A stretch of DNA of 64,000 nt, taken from NCBI RefSeq assembly GCF_000346465.2, contig NC_034009.1, positions 16,689,741 to 16,753,740 of the forward strand. The letters run 5' to 3'. Under the pieces are notes generated by a model. It was not told the DNA's origin. It made no database searches and saw nothing but the letters and a program-made list of their open reading frames with translations. Below, piece by piece: positions 11,822-23,344 of this stretch. The DNA comes from Prunus persica (lineage: Eukaryota > Streptophyta > Magnoliopsida > Rosales > Rosaceae). Each line of letters opens with the position of its first letter. Within the stretch, counting starts at the first letter, position 1. Both the position numbers and the translations under genes were made by a program.

Positions 11822-12386
11822 TTATGGGGTGCTAGTATTGCTTAACTGAGCATGGAGATTGCATAGAGAGGTAGAGCTACTTCCTAAATAGATATAAGAA
11901 TTCTTGAGCTTGTTTGTGTGAGTGAACACCCGTATATTGATCTAATATGAAAATATTATTATGATTAAAAAAATTTGCCATGACTTAATACCATAAAATA
12001 ATTTTTTTAATAACTAAAATTCATCATCGATTAGTATGCAATGGCAATCATAAATCAAATTCACAAATATTTTAATGTTTCAATTTGAGAAAAAGGAAGA
12101 GGAAAAAGAAGACATGAACTTTTTTTTGTTTTGTTTTGAGTGGGTGAAATCATACACTACAAAAAAAATTAAATTAAATTAAATTATTTTTTTCTTACAT
12201 TGTTAACAAAAAGAGAAGTAATGTAGATACAACTACTGAATGACACAATACTGACTCAAACCTGACTTGCCTACTAAAGTCAAGGCATTGATTTCCAACT
12301 CAACCAAATACTCACTTGTGTTATTGTCCGGCATGCTCAAGTATATATATAATATCTATAATATTAATACATATATATATATATAT
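11822..12386. other. Intergenic, with AT microsatellite
   Basis: AT-rich, with A/T homopolymers and an (AT)n run at about 12371-12386 directly before the next LTR. No gene was seen. Confidence 0.4.
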
Positions 12387-13800
12387 TGTTGAGGCCCAAA
12401 AAAAATCCAAGGGGCTAAGCCAAGATTAATTCTTGGCCCAACACAAATAAACGCAAAAGAAGCTCAATCGGGACAAAAGAGAATTTGTACGACGCACCAA
12501 TACAAGCTACGGGCCACGTATCATGCCAAGCAAGCACGTACAAAAGAGCCGGGAGTATATCAATTTTACAAAATCACGCTCACACATCTATTCGGTGTTA
12601 CTTGACCCGATTATAGCCTATCACGGCATAATAATAAAGCTCAAGCACAAGCGTAAATGTCATGCAAGGAGAACCATTATTCTAACACCAAGCTATGCCA
12701 CAAGCTTAAGTGGGCCCAAGCCACAAAATTACCCTAGGCTTGCATGGGAGCACCAAAACTCGAGCCCATTTGTTGGCCCCAAAAACATGGGCTAGCATGA
12801 GAGAGAGAGAGAGAACATGACCCAATACCTTAGGAAAAATACAGTAGTTTGCTTAGAAAACTCTATGTTAATTAGAATGCCCAAATACTTTATTAAAAAC
12901 ACAACAGGCAAACTGCTTCCAGCAGCTTGACGAAAACAAGCTAACCTGTTGCTGAAGAGTAGAATATCACCGACCCATGGCCTTAGGAAAAGCCTAGCCC
13001 AACACTCGATAAAATATCTAGTAGACACGTTCAACCTTTGCCCAAAGGAGTCAACGGAAGCCAACACAAAAACCGTAGGAAATCCATGCGAGCAAGAGGT
13101 TTACCCGTTGGGTAAACAGCATGTCCATTCCCACCTTTTTCTCTGTTAGCTCCCATAGTAAAAATCGAGAAGAAAGTTAGTGGCGCTTCACCCTTATGGA
13201 GAAAGACCAGCCATGCTAAAACCTTGGAACCACAAAGAACTCCGTACCTATGCACCCTGGATGGGAGAATTTCACCAAAGAAGATAAAGTGGAAAGAAGT
13301 AACGAAAAAGGAATGAAAAGGTTAGATGAAATTAGGGTTCTTTGTGGCTATAAAAGAAGGCTTCTGCCACCCAGAAAACCAACCCATTCAGGGCCTGACC
13401 AAGCTTTGTCAAGCAACTGAAAATTTACTCAAGCCACCCAATCTTCTTCTTTGTTTGTTTTCTTCTTCCCTTAAGGAATAAATCGTTCTAATCTTCCTCT
13501 GCCCACTTCAAATCCTTGTTCTCTGTAAGAAATTCATGCTTCCCTCTCTCTCAAATTGCTAAACTTGTGAAAGCTTAGCTCTCACGCCACAAGCTTCTCA
13601 AGCTAAGCCATTAATTGATTTATCATGTTTATTTGGTTATAGTAAAAAGAACCTGAGAGTGTTTTTCTAAAGTTTCATCAGACTTTTCAAAAACTCTTTT
13701 GGGAGCTTGGTTTCGAACTCAGACACTTGGGGAATTTTGTTTCTTTTTTACGACAGCCCAAGCTTATTCATCAGACTGCTGGAACAGAAAGGCCCCTACA
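12387..13800 (+). mobile_element. 5' LTR of a Tat/Ogre-like Ty3 element
   Basis: It starts TGTTGAGGCC and ends GGCCCCTACA, so the termini are inverted copies (TGT.G.GGCC). Length is 1414 bp. A primer-binding site follows five bases later. The region just before the end is pyrimidine-rich, typical of a transcribed R/U5. Short ORFs inside (for example 12523-12795) are not genes. No matching 3' LTR is visible in the window, so the element is 3' truncated. Confidence 0.75.
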
Positions 13801-13805
13801 TAAAT

Positions 13806-13823
13806 TGGCGACTCTGCTGGGGA
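13806..13823 (+). other. Primer-binding site of the Ty3 element
   Basis: The sequence TGGCGACTCTGCTGGGGA resembles the tRNA-complementary primer-binding site of Ogre-type Ty3 elements and lies between the LTR end and the gag start codon at 13844. One base differs from the TGGCGACTCCGCTGGGGA form I recall, which would weaken priming. Confidence 0.7.
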
Positions 13824-13843
13824 CCAAGCTGCCATTTTCACTA

Positions 13844-15937
13844 ATGCCTCCAAGAAAGAAGACTAAGAGCAATACCATGGCTTCCCAAGATAGGACCGAC
13901 CATGGTGATTCTGAATCAAGGCAAAATGCCTCCTCTAGGGAGCATGAAAGTACAAACGAGGGAGCTTTTACCCTCACAAATCTCATTACCGCTATTCAGG
14001 CTATGGGGGAAGCCCAGAGGGAGATGATGGGAACCATCAAAGAATTGAAAAATTCTGTCTCTAAGCCAAGCGGAGAGAATGACAGACACCCACGAGAGGA
14101 ATTTGCTACTGCTGGAAAAGGGTCTGAACAAAAGAGACCATCTTTTGTTGCCCGAGAAGATGTCGTTGCCATGCTGGAAAAGGAGCTTAGTCGAAGCCAG
14201 GAGGATTGGAAGTACATTCCTCAGCCACCATACCCATCGAGCCTACTCCAGCAGCCATATCCTAAAGGCTATGAAACACCAAGCTTTGTTCTTTTCGATG
14301 GAAGGAAGGGAAGCCCGAAGGAGCATGTCAATCGTTTCGTTGATGCTTTAGGACCACATGTCGATGATTACAATCTCCGGCTTCGAGAATTTTCAAAAAG
14401 CCTTACCGATCGGGCTTATACATGGTGCACAACGTTAGCACCAGGTTCTGTTCGCTCTTGGAATGATTTGGCAAACAGGTTTTGTAAGAAATATTTCCAG
14501 TACGAAGAAAGAGTTACTACCACTCATCTCAACAATACTAGCCAAAAGCATGGGGAAGATCCTGTGGTTCAGGCTAATTGGCCAGAGAAAAAGAAACAAG
14601 CGGCTGAGGTTCAGGCTAATTGTCCCAAATGTTCTACGATACTCACTATCGAGGAATCTTTCACCATTTCACTTGCGGAAGATTGGAGGGCTCCATATTT
14701 AGCATTCTTTGTTGAAGGGACTTTGCCAACCAATTCCAAGCTCGCTTATAAGCTTAAAAAGATGGTGAAGAGGTATTTTGTGGATGGGTCGACTCTTTAC
14801 CAAAAAAGATTCCATGGTGAACCACTACGATGCTTAGGAAGGTCAGAGGCACATCAAGCCATGCAAGAAATACATGCTGGAGAGTATGGAGAACATCAAG
14901 GAATGAAGAGGCTTCATCGGCAGCTGCTGAGTTTTGGATATTACTGGCCTACCATGAAGAAGGATGCACACGACTTTGTTAAGAGATGCCACACATGCCA
15001 AATCCATGCTAATTTAAGTCACAAACCTCCTACATTGTTACAAGATATGCGCACTCCTTGGCCTTTTCACACTTGGGGGCTCGATTTAATTGGGACAATT
15101 CATCCTTCTTCCAATGGTTACATATGGATTCTTACCGCTACAGAATATTTCACAAAGTGGGTTTAGGCGATTCCTCTTCGGAAGGCCACAAGAGCTGCTG
15201 TCTCAAACTTCATTCGAGAAATACATTGTGTGCAGGTTCGGAATCCCATACAAAATGGTTACTGACAATGGCACGCCTTTTGTTAACAAGCAAGTGAGCT
15301 CAACACTTAGTGGTTACGGTATCAAGCATCGTCGCTCTACACCTTATTACTCACAGAGAAACGGTCAAGCGGAAGCTACCAATAAGACAATACTGAGGAT
15401 TTTGAGCAAGATGGTGTATGAGTACGAAGGAGGTTGGAGCGTTCACCTACCGGATGCTTTGTGGGCTACCGCACCTCACCAAGAAGTGCCACAAGTTTTT
15501 CACCTTATTCACTTGTGTATGGATCTGAGGCTATTTCACATATGGAAATCACCATTCCCATGGCCAGAGTATCGGTTGTCAATGATCTTGAATGGGATGC
15601 AAAGTCATGCTCGGATTGGCGTTTGTTAGACCTCGAAGCAGTTGATGAAAAGCGAATGAAAGCTGAAAGAAAGATGGCGCTCTACCACAAAACTATTGCC
15701 CAAGCATATAACAGGACCGTTAAGCCTCAAGCCTTCAAGCAAGGAGATCTTGTGCTAAAAGTCGTCGAGCATGTGAGAAGACGAGTGTCGGGACCATCCA
15801 AGTTTGCTCTGCAATGGGAGGGTCCATTCGCAGTCAAGGAAGTACACAACAGTGGCTATTATCGCTTGATCTCTGTCAAGGAAGGCATGCTAACGGCTCC
15901 CATCAATGGAAAGTGGCTCAAGCCCTACTACTGCTAA
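13844..15937 (+). pseudogene. Ty3 gag joined to integrase, with protease-RT-RNase H deleted
   Basis: The gag start ATG (MPPRKK) lies just after the primer-binding site. The retrotransposon gag domain is at about 14270-14510 (LREFSKSLTDRAYTWC). At about 14560-14640 the frame passes directly into the C-terminal end of the RNase H/integrase region. The integrase zinc-binding HHCC motif lies near 14890-15010 and the D, D, E catalytic core at about 15075-15400, with a C-terminal chromatin/SH3-like part to the stop at 15935. Protease, reverse transcriptase and most of RNase H are absent. The integrase is also broken by a TAG at 15164-15166 and single-base shifts near 15218 and 15468. The junction lies beside a repeated GTTCAGGCTAATTG (near 14568 and 14609), a possible deletion scar. 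Confidence 0.85.
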
Positions 15938-16748
15938 GTAGGCATAATATCTTATCTTTATGTTGCCGCATTTCTTTTTTTTTTTTTATCGTCTCCTTCC
16001 ATATGCTCGCTTTTTTGCTTGGATAAGCTTTTGTAAAATGTACCATCTGGTAACATGAGATTTGAAATGAAAATGGAGGAGTGTTTTGAAAAAAAAAAAC
16101 AAACAGAAACTGTCTCTGGGAGCTTGCCTTTTTCAAATTTTAATATCCGTGGTAGATATTTTTTTTAAAAAAAGAGAAAATGTCGACATGCCAAGCAAAG
16201 CCATTTGTATGGGATCCTAAGTCGTTAGCAAGCTTCATGCTTTATCAAGGTAACAAAGAAATGCGCCAAGCTGAGCCTTTGAAATTAGCATGCTCACAGA
16301 CTTGGGCATGGATCCTACCAAAATTTTGGCAGTATCTACCTTGTTTTAAAGGGTGCCCAACCTGTGAAAAGATCTCAAGCAAGGAATTCCGCCAACCAGG
16401 CAGCATATATATATATATACTAAACTAAAGTTACAATGTGTCTTTGGCAAAAAAAAAAAAAAAAGGGGGACATAAGTTCTGGCAGCTAGAACACTACAAC
16501 TTTACAATGCCAAGCTGCCACAGTACAAGCTTTACAACATAAGTCAGACCAAGTTATACAAGCTAAAAAGTAATGTGTTCTTCAATCTTGAAAGGAATCA
16601 TGAAATGTGTCAAGCCAGTCAGTCCTACACCAAGCAAAATGTAACTTGCAGAATTAAGAAGAATGTCAGAAGAGAACAGGTTGGTATTGGACAAGAATAA
16701 GACAAGAAATGGATAAAAAGTTACGAACCTCAAAACCACCAAGGATGG
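15938..16748 (+). mobile_element. 3' noncoding part of the Ty3 element
   Basis: Homopolymer-rich sequence between the integrase stop and the antisense gene. It contains an (AT)n run near 16403 and an A tract near 16450. Tat-clade elements have long noncoding 3' regions like this. No ORF with a domain was found; 16180-16428 is open but unrecognised. Confidence 0.5.
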
Positions 16749-18900
16749 CTAGAAAAGAATGGAGGAAGCCTTATGAGAAGATCTTGTCACTGCTTCCATC
16801 ACGCAGCTAGCACCTTCAAAAGAAACACCTTGGGCAAGAAGAAGGGCACGCAATTCCCCATGCTGATTTTCTAACTCGCGTTGCTTGAGGTTCAAGGCCT
16901 TTGTCGCTGCCCTTATGTTGTCAGGACCAAAAAATGACTCCATGCTGTGAATGGCTCATTCCCCGAATACAGCACGTGCTAGACCTTTCACTAAGTTCAA
17001 AATAAATTCTATCTGGAAACCTAAGGTCATGGCTTCGCAGATTGCGCCCCGCCAGCAAAGAAGTCGGTGATCTGTGATACCCAGCAATCGCATAGTATCC
17101 ATTCCATGGAGCACCAAGCCAAGGGTCCGGAAAGCAGCGCACCGTGAAAAGGAAGAAGTGATGTCGGTGATGTCCATAAAATTCTCATACATGTCCATGA
17201 ATTTTTCTAAAGTTGCAACTGTTTCAGGATAAACAAGAGCTCCCCAAAATGTTGCATAGCCATTAAACCGGTGACAAAGTGGCAGGAGCTCATCTGCAGA
17301 CCGAAGGACCTGAACACCCCCGTCAAAGAAGGCCATGAATGCAGTAAACGAATTCTCCCACTCCAACCAAGACGTGCTAGATGGGTGTTCTGCAGAAGCA
17401 TTCCCGACAACAGTAATGTTAACCTGGGCATCCTCAGCAGGACCTGTGTCACCAAATGAAGACGCTGGAAGAAGTGCTAGGGGACTGGGCTCTGGCGCCC
17501 GGAGAAGTGGTTGAATGTGGGATGGAGTGGGCAATGTCCCGTGAAAGGCAAAGGTGTTGCTTCGTAGAACTGCCGAAAAGGCTGGTGAAATAGCAGGCTC
17601 AAAGTCCCTCAGAAGAAAGTGTTGGAAGACAGGAAGCAAGGGGCTTGTGATTTGGAACATAGGTGCCTTGTCCCGAGAATTTGTTGACGTCATAGTTGGA
17701 GGTGACTCCGCAAGAGCTACCTCAACCAATGTGTTAAATGTGTCGGAGGAAGAAGGCACCCCAGGCACAATCTCCATGTTCTAAGCAATATGCCCAATCT
17801 GCAAAAAAAAAATTATATGTATGCAAGGATCAGTATGAGATAATTAACAAGATGCGTGCATTAGCAAAAGAGTAAGAGGAAGGAGAATGAGATAAATAGA
17901 ATATCAGCAGAACGGATACCTCAGGGGCATTTCGTGCAAGTTCAACAATGGCCATAGTAAGGTTTAAGCCCTCAGCAATATCGGTAACCTGCAATATGGG
18001 CACGGGTGGTGAGTAAACAGTTTCTGGTACGAAGAAGGAAAGGAGAACAAGATTTGAAATATGCCAAGTACCGGCTCAACGCTAATATGGCGCACACTGC
18101 TACCAGCATATCCAGAAAAAGTATCCGGGCCACCTTGTTCTTCTGGATAATCACCAGAATAAGCAAATACGTCCTCATCACGATCATAATTGTTGTTCCT
18201 GTCAGAATCCTCATGCATGTCACCAATGTCATCAACATCCTCTTGCTCCAGAACACTAGCCTCAGAATCAGTGGTGTCACCATCATCACTGTCATCATCA
18301 ATTGTCACCACAGTTCTGGTTTCGGAGGCTTCCCTACCGCTTGTACGAGCTCCAGTGAATCTTGCCTGCAAAACACGCATGCTACGATGTTTTGGAGTCA
18401 CGTGTGGGGACATGGGAGATTTGTCACTTCTCTTCCTCTTTGGGGAAGTACCCATCTTCCCTAAAAGAAAATAAAATCAGAAAAGAAAAAAAATATATAT
18501 ATATATATATGATACACGCAGAATAAGGAAAAAAGGCATGAAGAAGCAAAAAAGGCATGAAGAAGCATTTGAGGTAGGCTAACATTTACTGCGAAAATGG
18601 GTGGTTTCCAGCGCCTTGCCAGTACGACTCTGGCTCTTGGATGCAGCAGGCTTTGAATACTGTGGACGTTCCGGGGGAGTTGCTTCTTTAGTTCGAGGAG
18701 GGCCACTTGAGGCTACCTTTGGAATGAACTTTCCAGGTTTACCAGCAGTCTGCTCCTTCCTTGCACTTTTCTTCTCTTCCCGCTTCTGTCGTATCTTTCC
18801 CAGAACTGCGAAGACCCGGTTCTCCCAGCTTTGGTCTTGTTTTAGGAAATTCTCCAACAATGTCACCGCTCTTGGAAATAAAGGGCAGATTGCGCTTTTG
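16749..18900 (-). pseudogene. Spliced antisense gene carried by the Ty3 element, decayed
   Basis: Minus-strand exons join in one phase. An exon ends at the CGCA|GTAAAT donor (about 18586), then come 18072-18460 (acceptor TTTTAG), 17920-17988 and 17798 down to 16749. The product has a Lys/Pro-rich N-terminus and a KRKR stretch. An acidic Asp/Glu region follows, then a long part with FNGYATFWGALVYPETV and RTLGLVLHGMD, and finally a short coiled region. It is broken by in-frame stops at 17781-17783 and 16956-16958. Extra antisense ORFs, some related to the plant mobile domain, are known in Tat-clade Ty3 elements. I cannot confirm that domain here. The 5' end is unresolved because frames overlap near 18860. 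Confidence 0.6.
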
Positions 18901-18963
18901 GCTTAGAGGGATCGCTTTCTCTTCCGACACCAAACCTGCAAGGCGAGCTGTTGTAGGAGGCAA

Positions 18964-20327
18964 TCTGTCTCCAGGAAATATTGGGACTCACGGAAAGAAG
19001 CAAGATAGCGGTTCCAGTAGGCTAGGTAGGCTCGTGAGAAGCCACCAATTCTGCCCATGCCAGTTACGTCGTACGTACGTACTCACCTGTGATGTCAGTG
19101 TTCATTTAAGAGAACTTACATTATGTTGGGAACTTGTCCAACTGTGATTAATAAAAATGGCTACTGTTGTGCATCAAAGTTTAGGGTATTGGGGATTTGA
19201 ACACTATAGATGGTAATGTAAATGTTTCGCAACTGGCATCTGATTTACGTATGTCATATGTTCTAAACTCCGACTGTGTCTAATCCAAAACTTGTTTCAT
19301 GTTCTTTATGAAAGGTTAAAACAATTACTTCTTCAAATTCAACATGTCTTATGACGTGTCATTTTCCCTTTATATGAATGCTGAAGTGGCACATATGTCA
19401 TTCTTCTGCAGGTGGTCCTTCCAGCTTCATACCCATATTCACATCTCAGATTTTGTACACGTATGTGAAAGAAGTTGCAGGCTGTTTTGTCGTATGGTGA
19501 ATCTTGAAACTGAATATGAGTTTTTGCGTAACATGGCACCATTTTTAACATTTTACTCACCACGCGATAAAGTGTGGTGATTTTGTAGTAGGTTGCAGGG
19601 TGTTCATTTCTGTAATGAAATTCAACTGTACTTGTCTTCCATAGTAGAAGGGCTGTACTCACTTTCCTTTGTTAGAACTAATTCTTGACATTCTGTGCTT
19701 AACACAGATTGTAAATCCATCATTTGGCACAAGTTGCAGCGAAATGCAATTTTTTGGGGCCACCCACATTGTAGCCTTTTTCCATTATTTTATCGCCACT
19801 ATAGCGAAATATTCGACTCTCATTTGGCAATATTTGTGGTTGAGATATTTTCGTGACAGTTGAAAGTATAGATTGGGTGGCTATGTCATGGGACTTGCTT
19901 CGTGAGACGACAGTGCATTGTCGACTGTTTAGTTTAGTTCAGTTAGGTTGAATACTTAGTTTTGTATATGCATTTTTTAAATCCGATCCGGACGGAAATG
20001 TCGGGGTTGGTTAGCACAAACAATATCATTAACGCTCGGCTGGGCCTACAAGCTTAAATATTCTATTGTTTGACGTCATTGAATTGTAGTTTTGGGAGGT
20101 CCCTCACCGTCAAATATTTAGTTCTTTCTCATGTTTTACGTGGAAGAATTGGTCTGACGATTGAGGCTGCATAAGAGTTGATACCAAAATACCAGAGCCT
20201 GGGGTTATTGGCTATGCCTTTTGTGTTAGCCTTTGAAAACCAGGATGAAATAGAAAACGACCATGTCTGCCATCACTGATTTCTAATAAATCAAACCTGT
20301 TCCATTACATCCATAACCTAACCAACT
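18964..20327. other. Intergenic, nothing recognised
   Basis: No 3' LTR matching 12387-13800 is seen, so the Ty3 element is truncated at about 19060 (near CGTACGTACGTA). The rest is unique-looking AT-rich DNA. Frames at 19339-19662 and 19669-19863 show no domain. Confidence 0.4.
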
Positions 20328-20870
20328 TTAACCTGCCAACTGTAGATGAACAAACCTCCTATTACATTTGGAAAACAACAAATAAATGACCATTCCAACC
20401 ATGAAAACAGAGACCCAAAACCATGGGTTTTTCATCTTCCCTTTTCCAGCGTTTTGTTCTTCTTCCAAGCGGTTTATTTTCCTAAGCAAGCCTGGAATTA
20501 TGTGGTTCGATCTGTCACACATCTCTAGGTCAGCCCATTCCCAAAATGTACATACATTCCTCTGCATAAACGGAATCAATGTTTTCAAACAAAGACGGCC
20601 AGCATCAGATTTGGAAGACAGACAATTCCCAAATGTCAGCTCAAACTTACACAGAAATAAACTTACCCTTGCACATACTTGAAACCTCCTTCCAGGATGA
20701 GAAACCGTCCATGATGTATGCGTTTTGACAACGTTCCCACAGTAGCACAGCCGTGAACACACTGAACTCGCGGCTTCCATTTCCCAGTGAGATCTTGAAG
20801 TAGCCTCTTGACCGGGCAACCGAGACGTCACTGACTCACCCTCACTGGTACGGAGGCTCCTCCTACTCAT
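20328..20870 (-). CDS. Small GRF-type zinc-finger protein with C-terminal membrane segment
   Basis: Two exons are inferred: 20667-20870 and 20328-20561, separated by a 105-nt GT-AG intron (GTAAGT to TGCAG). The intron length is a multiple of three and has no in-frame stop, so the gene also reads straight through. The spliced product is 145 aa. The GRF zinc finger has Cys42-x-Cys44, GRRF at 60-63, Cys66 and Cys72, followed by FWEW; splicing brings Cys66 and Cys72 together in the family spacing. A short charged helix near 97-105 and a hydrophobic segment at about 114-131 follow. GRF fingers bind single-stranded nucleic acid in other proteins. Small plant proteins of this layout (At4g04775-like) are often multicopy and near transposons. 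Host gene or transposon passenger is undecided. Confidence 0.72.
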   Translation of the reverse strand: MSRRSLRTSEGESVTSRLPGQEATSRSHWEMEAASSVCSRLCYCGNVVKTHTSWTVSHPGRRFQVCARVSLFLCKFELTFGNCLSSKSDAGRLCLKTLIPFMQRNVCTFWEWADLEMCDRSNHIIPGLLRKINRLEEEQNAGKGKMKNPWFWVSVFMVGMVIYLLFSKCNRRFVHLQLAG

Positions 20871-21400
20871 CTTCTTGTTTTGGAGGGTATGAATTGTTGT
20901 TCACATTGTGCGATATTTAGGGTGCTGAAGAGGGTCATCGTGTATTCAAAGGGTTACACTTGCATGTGCACAATGTTTCAGGAACATGGTGTGAGTGCAC
21001 AAACATGAAACCTGGAGTTAATGGGGTGTTTTAAAAAAAAAAAATTTCCAATATTTACCATTGCCAACAGTAAGTATTGATTGGAATGTTATTCATAGCC
21101 TTAGTTTATGACAGATACGGCATGATATACACTTGCAAATACAGTAGATGCCATTCTTCGTTGTCTGTATATTGGTTTATTAATGACGTATTGGTAGTAT
21201 AGTGGCACTATATTGGTATCCTATTGTAACTGTATTGTATTGCTATTGCTTTGTATTGATTTTGTAATGCCCGATATTGGACTTATATTGGCATTCCAAT
21301 GTAACCTCTGCATTATTTGCAATTGGTACAGCTATTAGAACTTTTTTTATACTGTCTTACATATTGGTTTTGCAATGTCATTTAACAAGTCTACAAATCT
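20871..21400. other. Upstream region rich in TATTG words
   Basis: From about 21160 to 21360 the words TATTG and ATTGG recur many times without a fixed period. The part next to 20870 would hold the promoter of the GRF gene. Nothing else is recognised. Confidence 0.4.
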
Positions 21401-21577
21401 GAAGTGGCGGGAGTTATTGGCGGCAGTTGTTGGGTCCAATTTTAGGCGGGAGTTGTTGGGCAACACGTTTGACTTGGGCTGTGCGTAATTGGGTATATAA
21501 CTATTCTTTACCATTTGTTAGTGGTTGTTGTATGGGACCCTTGTTGAATTTGCAATTTATTCCTTTTGTCCTCTTTG
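21401..21577 (+). repeat. Direct repeat flanking the first gap, copy 1
   Basis: GAAGTGGCGGGAGTTATTGG up to TTTTGTCCTCTTT is repeated at 22468-22658 with few mismatches. Copy 2 has an extra GAGTTATTGGCGGG unit. The GGCGGGAGTT words are locally repeated. Because the two copies bracket a run of N, a real tandem duplication and an assembly duplication cannot be told apart. Confidence 0.75.
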
Positions 21578-21582
21578 AAACT

Positions 21583-22422
21583 NNNNNNNNNNNNNNNNNN
21601 NNNNNNNNNNNNNNNNNNNNNNNNNNNNNNNNNNNNNNNNNNNNNNNNNNNNNNNNNNNNNNNNNNNNNNNNNNNNNNNNNNNNNNNNNNNNNNNNNNNN
21701 NNNNNNNNNNNNNNNNNNNNNNNNNNNNNNNNNNNNNNNNNNNNNNNNNNNNNNNNNNNNNNNNNNNNNNNNNNNNNNNNNNNNNNNNNNNNNNNNNNNN
21801 NNNNNNNNNNNNNNNNNNNNNNNNNNNNNNNNNNNNNNNNNNNNNNNNNNNNNNNNNNNNNNNNNNNNNNNNNNNNNNNNNNNNNNNNNNNNNNNNNNNN
21901 NNNNNNNNNNNNNNNNNNNNNNNNNNNNNNNNNNNNNNNNNNNNNNNNNNNNNNNNNNNNNNNNNNNNNNNNNNNNNNNNNNNNNNNNNNNNNNNNNNNN
22001 NNNNNNNNNNNNNNNNNNNNNNNNNNNNNNNNNNNNNNNNNNNNNNNNNNNNNNNNNNNNNNNNNNNNNNNNNNNNNNNNNNNNNNNNNNNNNNNNNNNN
22101 NNNNNNNNNNNNNNNNNNNNNNNNNNNNNNNNNNNNNNNNNNNNNNNNNNNNNNNNNNNNNNNNNNNNNNNNNNNNNNNNNNNNNNNNNNNNNNNNNNNN
22201 NNNNNNNNNNNNNNNNNNNNNNNNNNNNNNNNNNNNNNNNNNNNNNNNNNNNNNNNNNNNNNNNNNNNNNNNNNNNNNNNNNNNNNNNNNNNNNNNNNNN
22301 NNNNNNNNNNNNNNNNNNNNNNNNNNNNNNNNNNNNNNNNNNNNNNNNNNNNNNNNNNNNNNNNNNNNNNNNNNNNNNNNNNNNNNNNNNNNNNNNNNNN
22401 NNNNNNNNNNNNNNNNNNNNNN
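21583..22422. other. Assembly gap (N)
   Basis: 840 unknown bases. ORFs reported across it are artefacts. Confidence 0.99.
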
Positions 22423-22467
22423 TTAAATAGTGGGAGGTATGAATGACCAGGAGTAAATGACTGTAAT

Positions 22468-22658
22468 GAAGTGGCGGGAGTTATTGGCGGCAGTTGTTGG
22501 GTCCAATTTTAGGCGGGAGTTATTGGCGGGAGTTGTTGAGCAACACGTTTGACTTGGGCTGTGCGTAATTGGGTATATAATTATTCTTTACCATTGGTTG
22601 GTGGTTGTTGTATGGGACCCTTGTTGAATTTGCAATTTATTCCTTTTGTCCTCTTTCC
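22468..22658 (+). repeat. Direct repeat flanking the first gap, copy 2
   Basis: Second copy of the repeat at 21401-21577; see there. Confidence 0.75.
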
Positions 22659-23344
22659 CCAATTTCCCTCCTGTACCAAAACTACAAATTGTCCCAAATG
22701 TATGAGTACGGTAATTTGACAATGTATAGGCCAATTACAAAAATGGAAAATGAAAGTATTTGTGTTTCCAATTTTCTTTTTGTTGTCTTCCAAATTCCTT
22801 GATATGAGTTCCATTTTTGTATATAACGGTGAATTCCTAACTCTGATTTTTTACCATTTGCAAATCTTTGTAGGTGTATTCATCCCACATGACGTTTTAT
22901 TCGCCTTGAAATTTTGGTCGGGACTGTATATGACTGTTTTGCTGGTATTTTTTTTTTTTTATAGATGGACTTGTCTATTGTTGTCATTTGTAGGGAATAC
23001 TTTGTAATTTATGAACAAGTGTATACAGTTGGTAAAATGAGAATTAGGGAACTTGCTACTAAGCTATTATTCATATGGCAGCACATTCAATATTAATATA
23101 GTATAGAATTGTGATGAAGATTTTGTGTAATTTGTGTAGTCACTGTTGTTCAAGTGTGTATATTGCTACGGCCGATTATTCCAACGTTAACATACATTTA
23201 TTCGTATTTGGTCTGGCTGTAATGGGCATATTACAATGCTATCACTGACAGAGAGGAGTAATGAGTGAAGACTGATTTTGTAATGTAGTCATTGAAAGCA
23301 ATATAAAACACACAACTTCCTCTATATAGAGGGTCTAACCTACT
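22659..23344. other. Intergenic, nothing recognised
   Basis: AT-rich sequence between the repeat and the second gap. Small frames at 22605-23007 show no domain. Confidence 0.4.
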
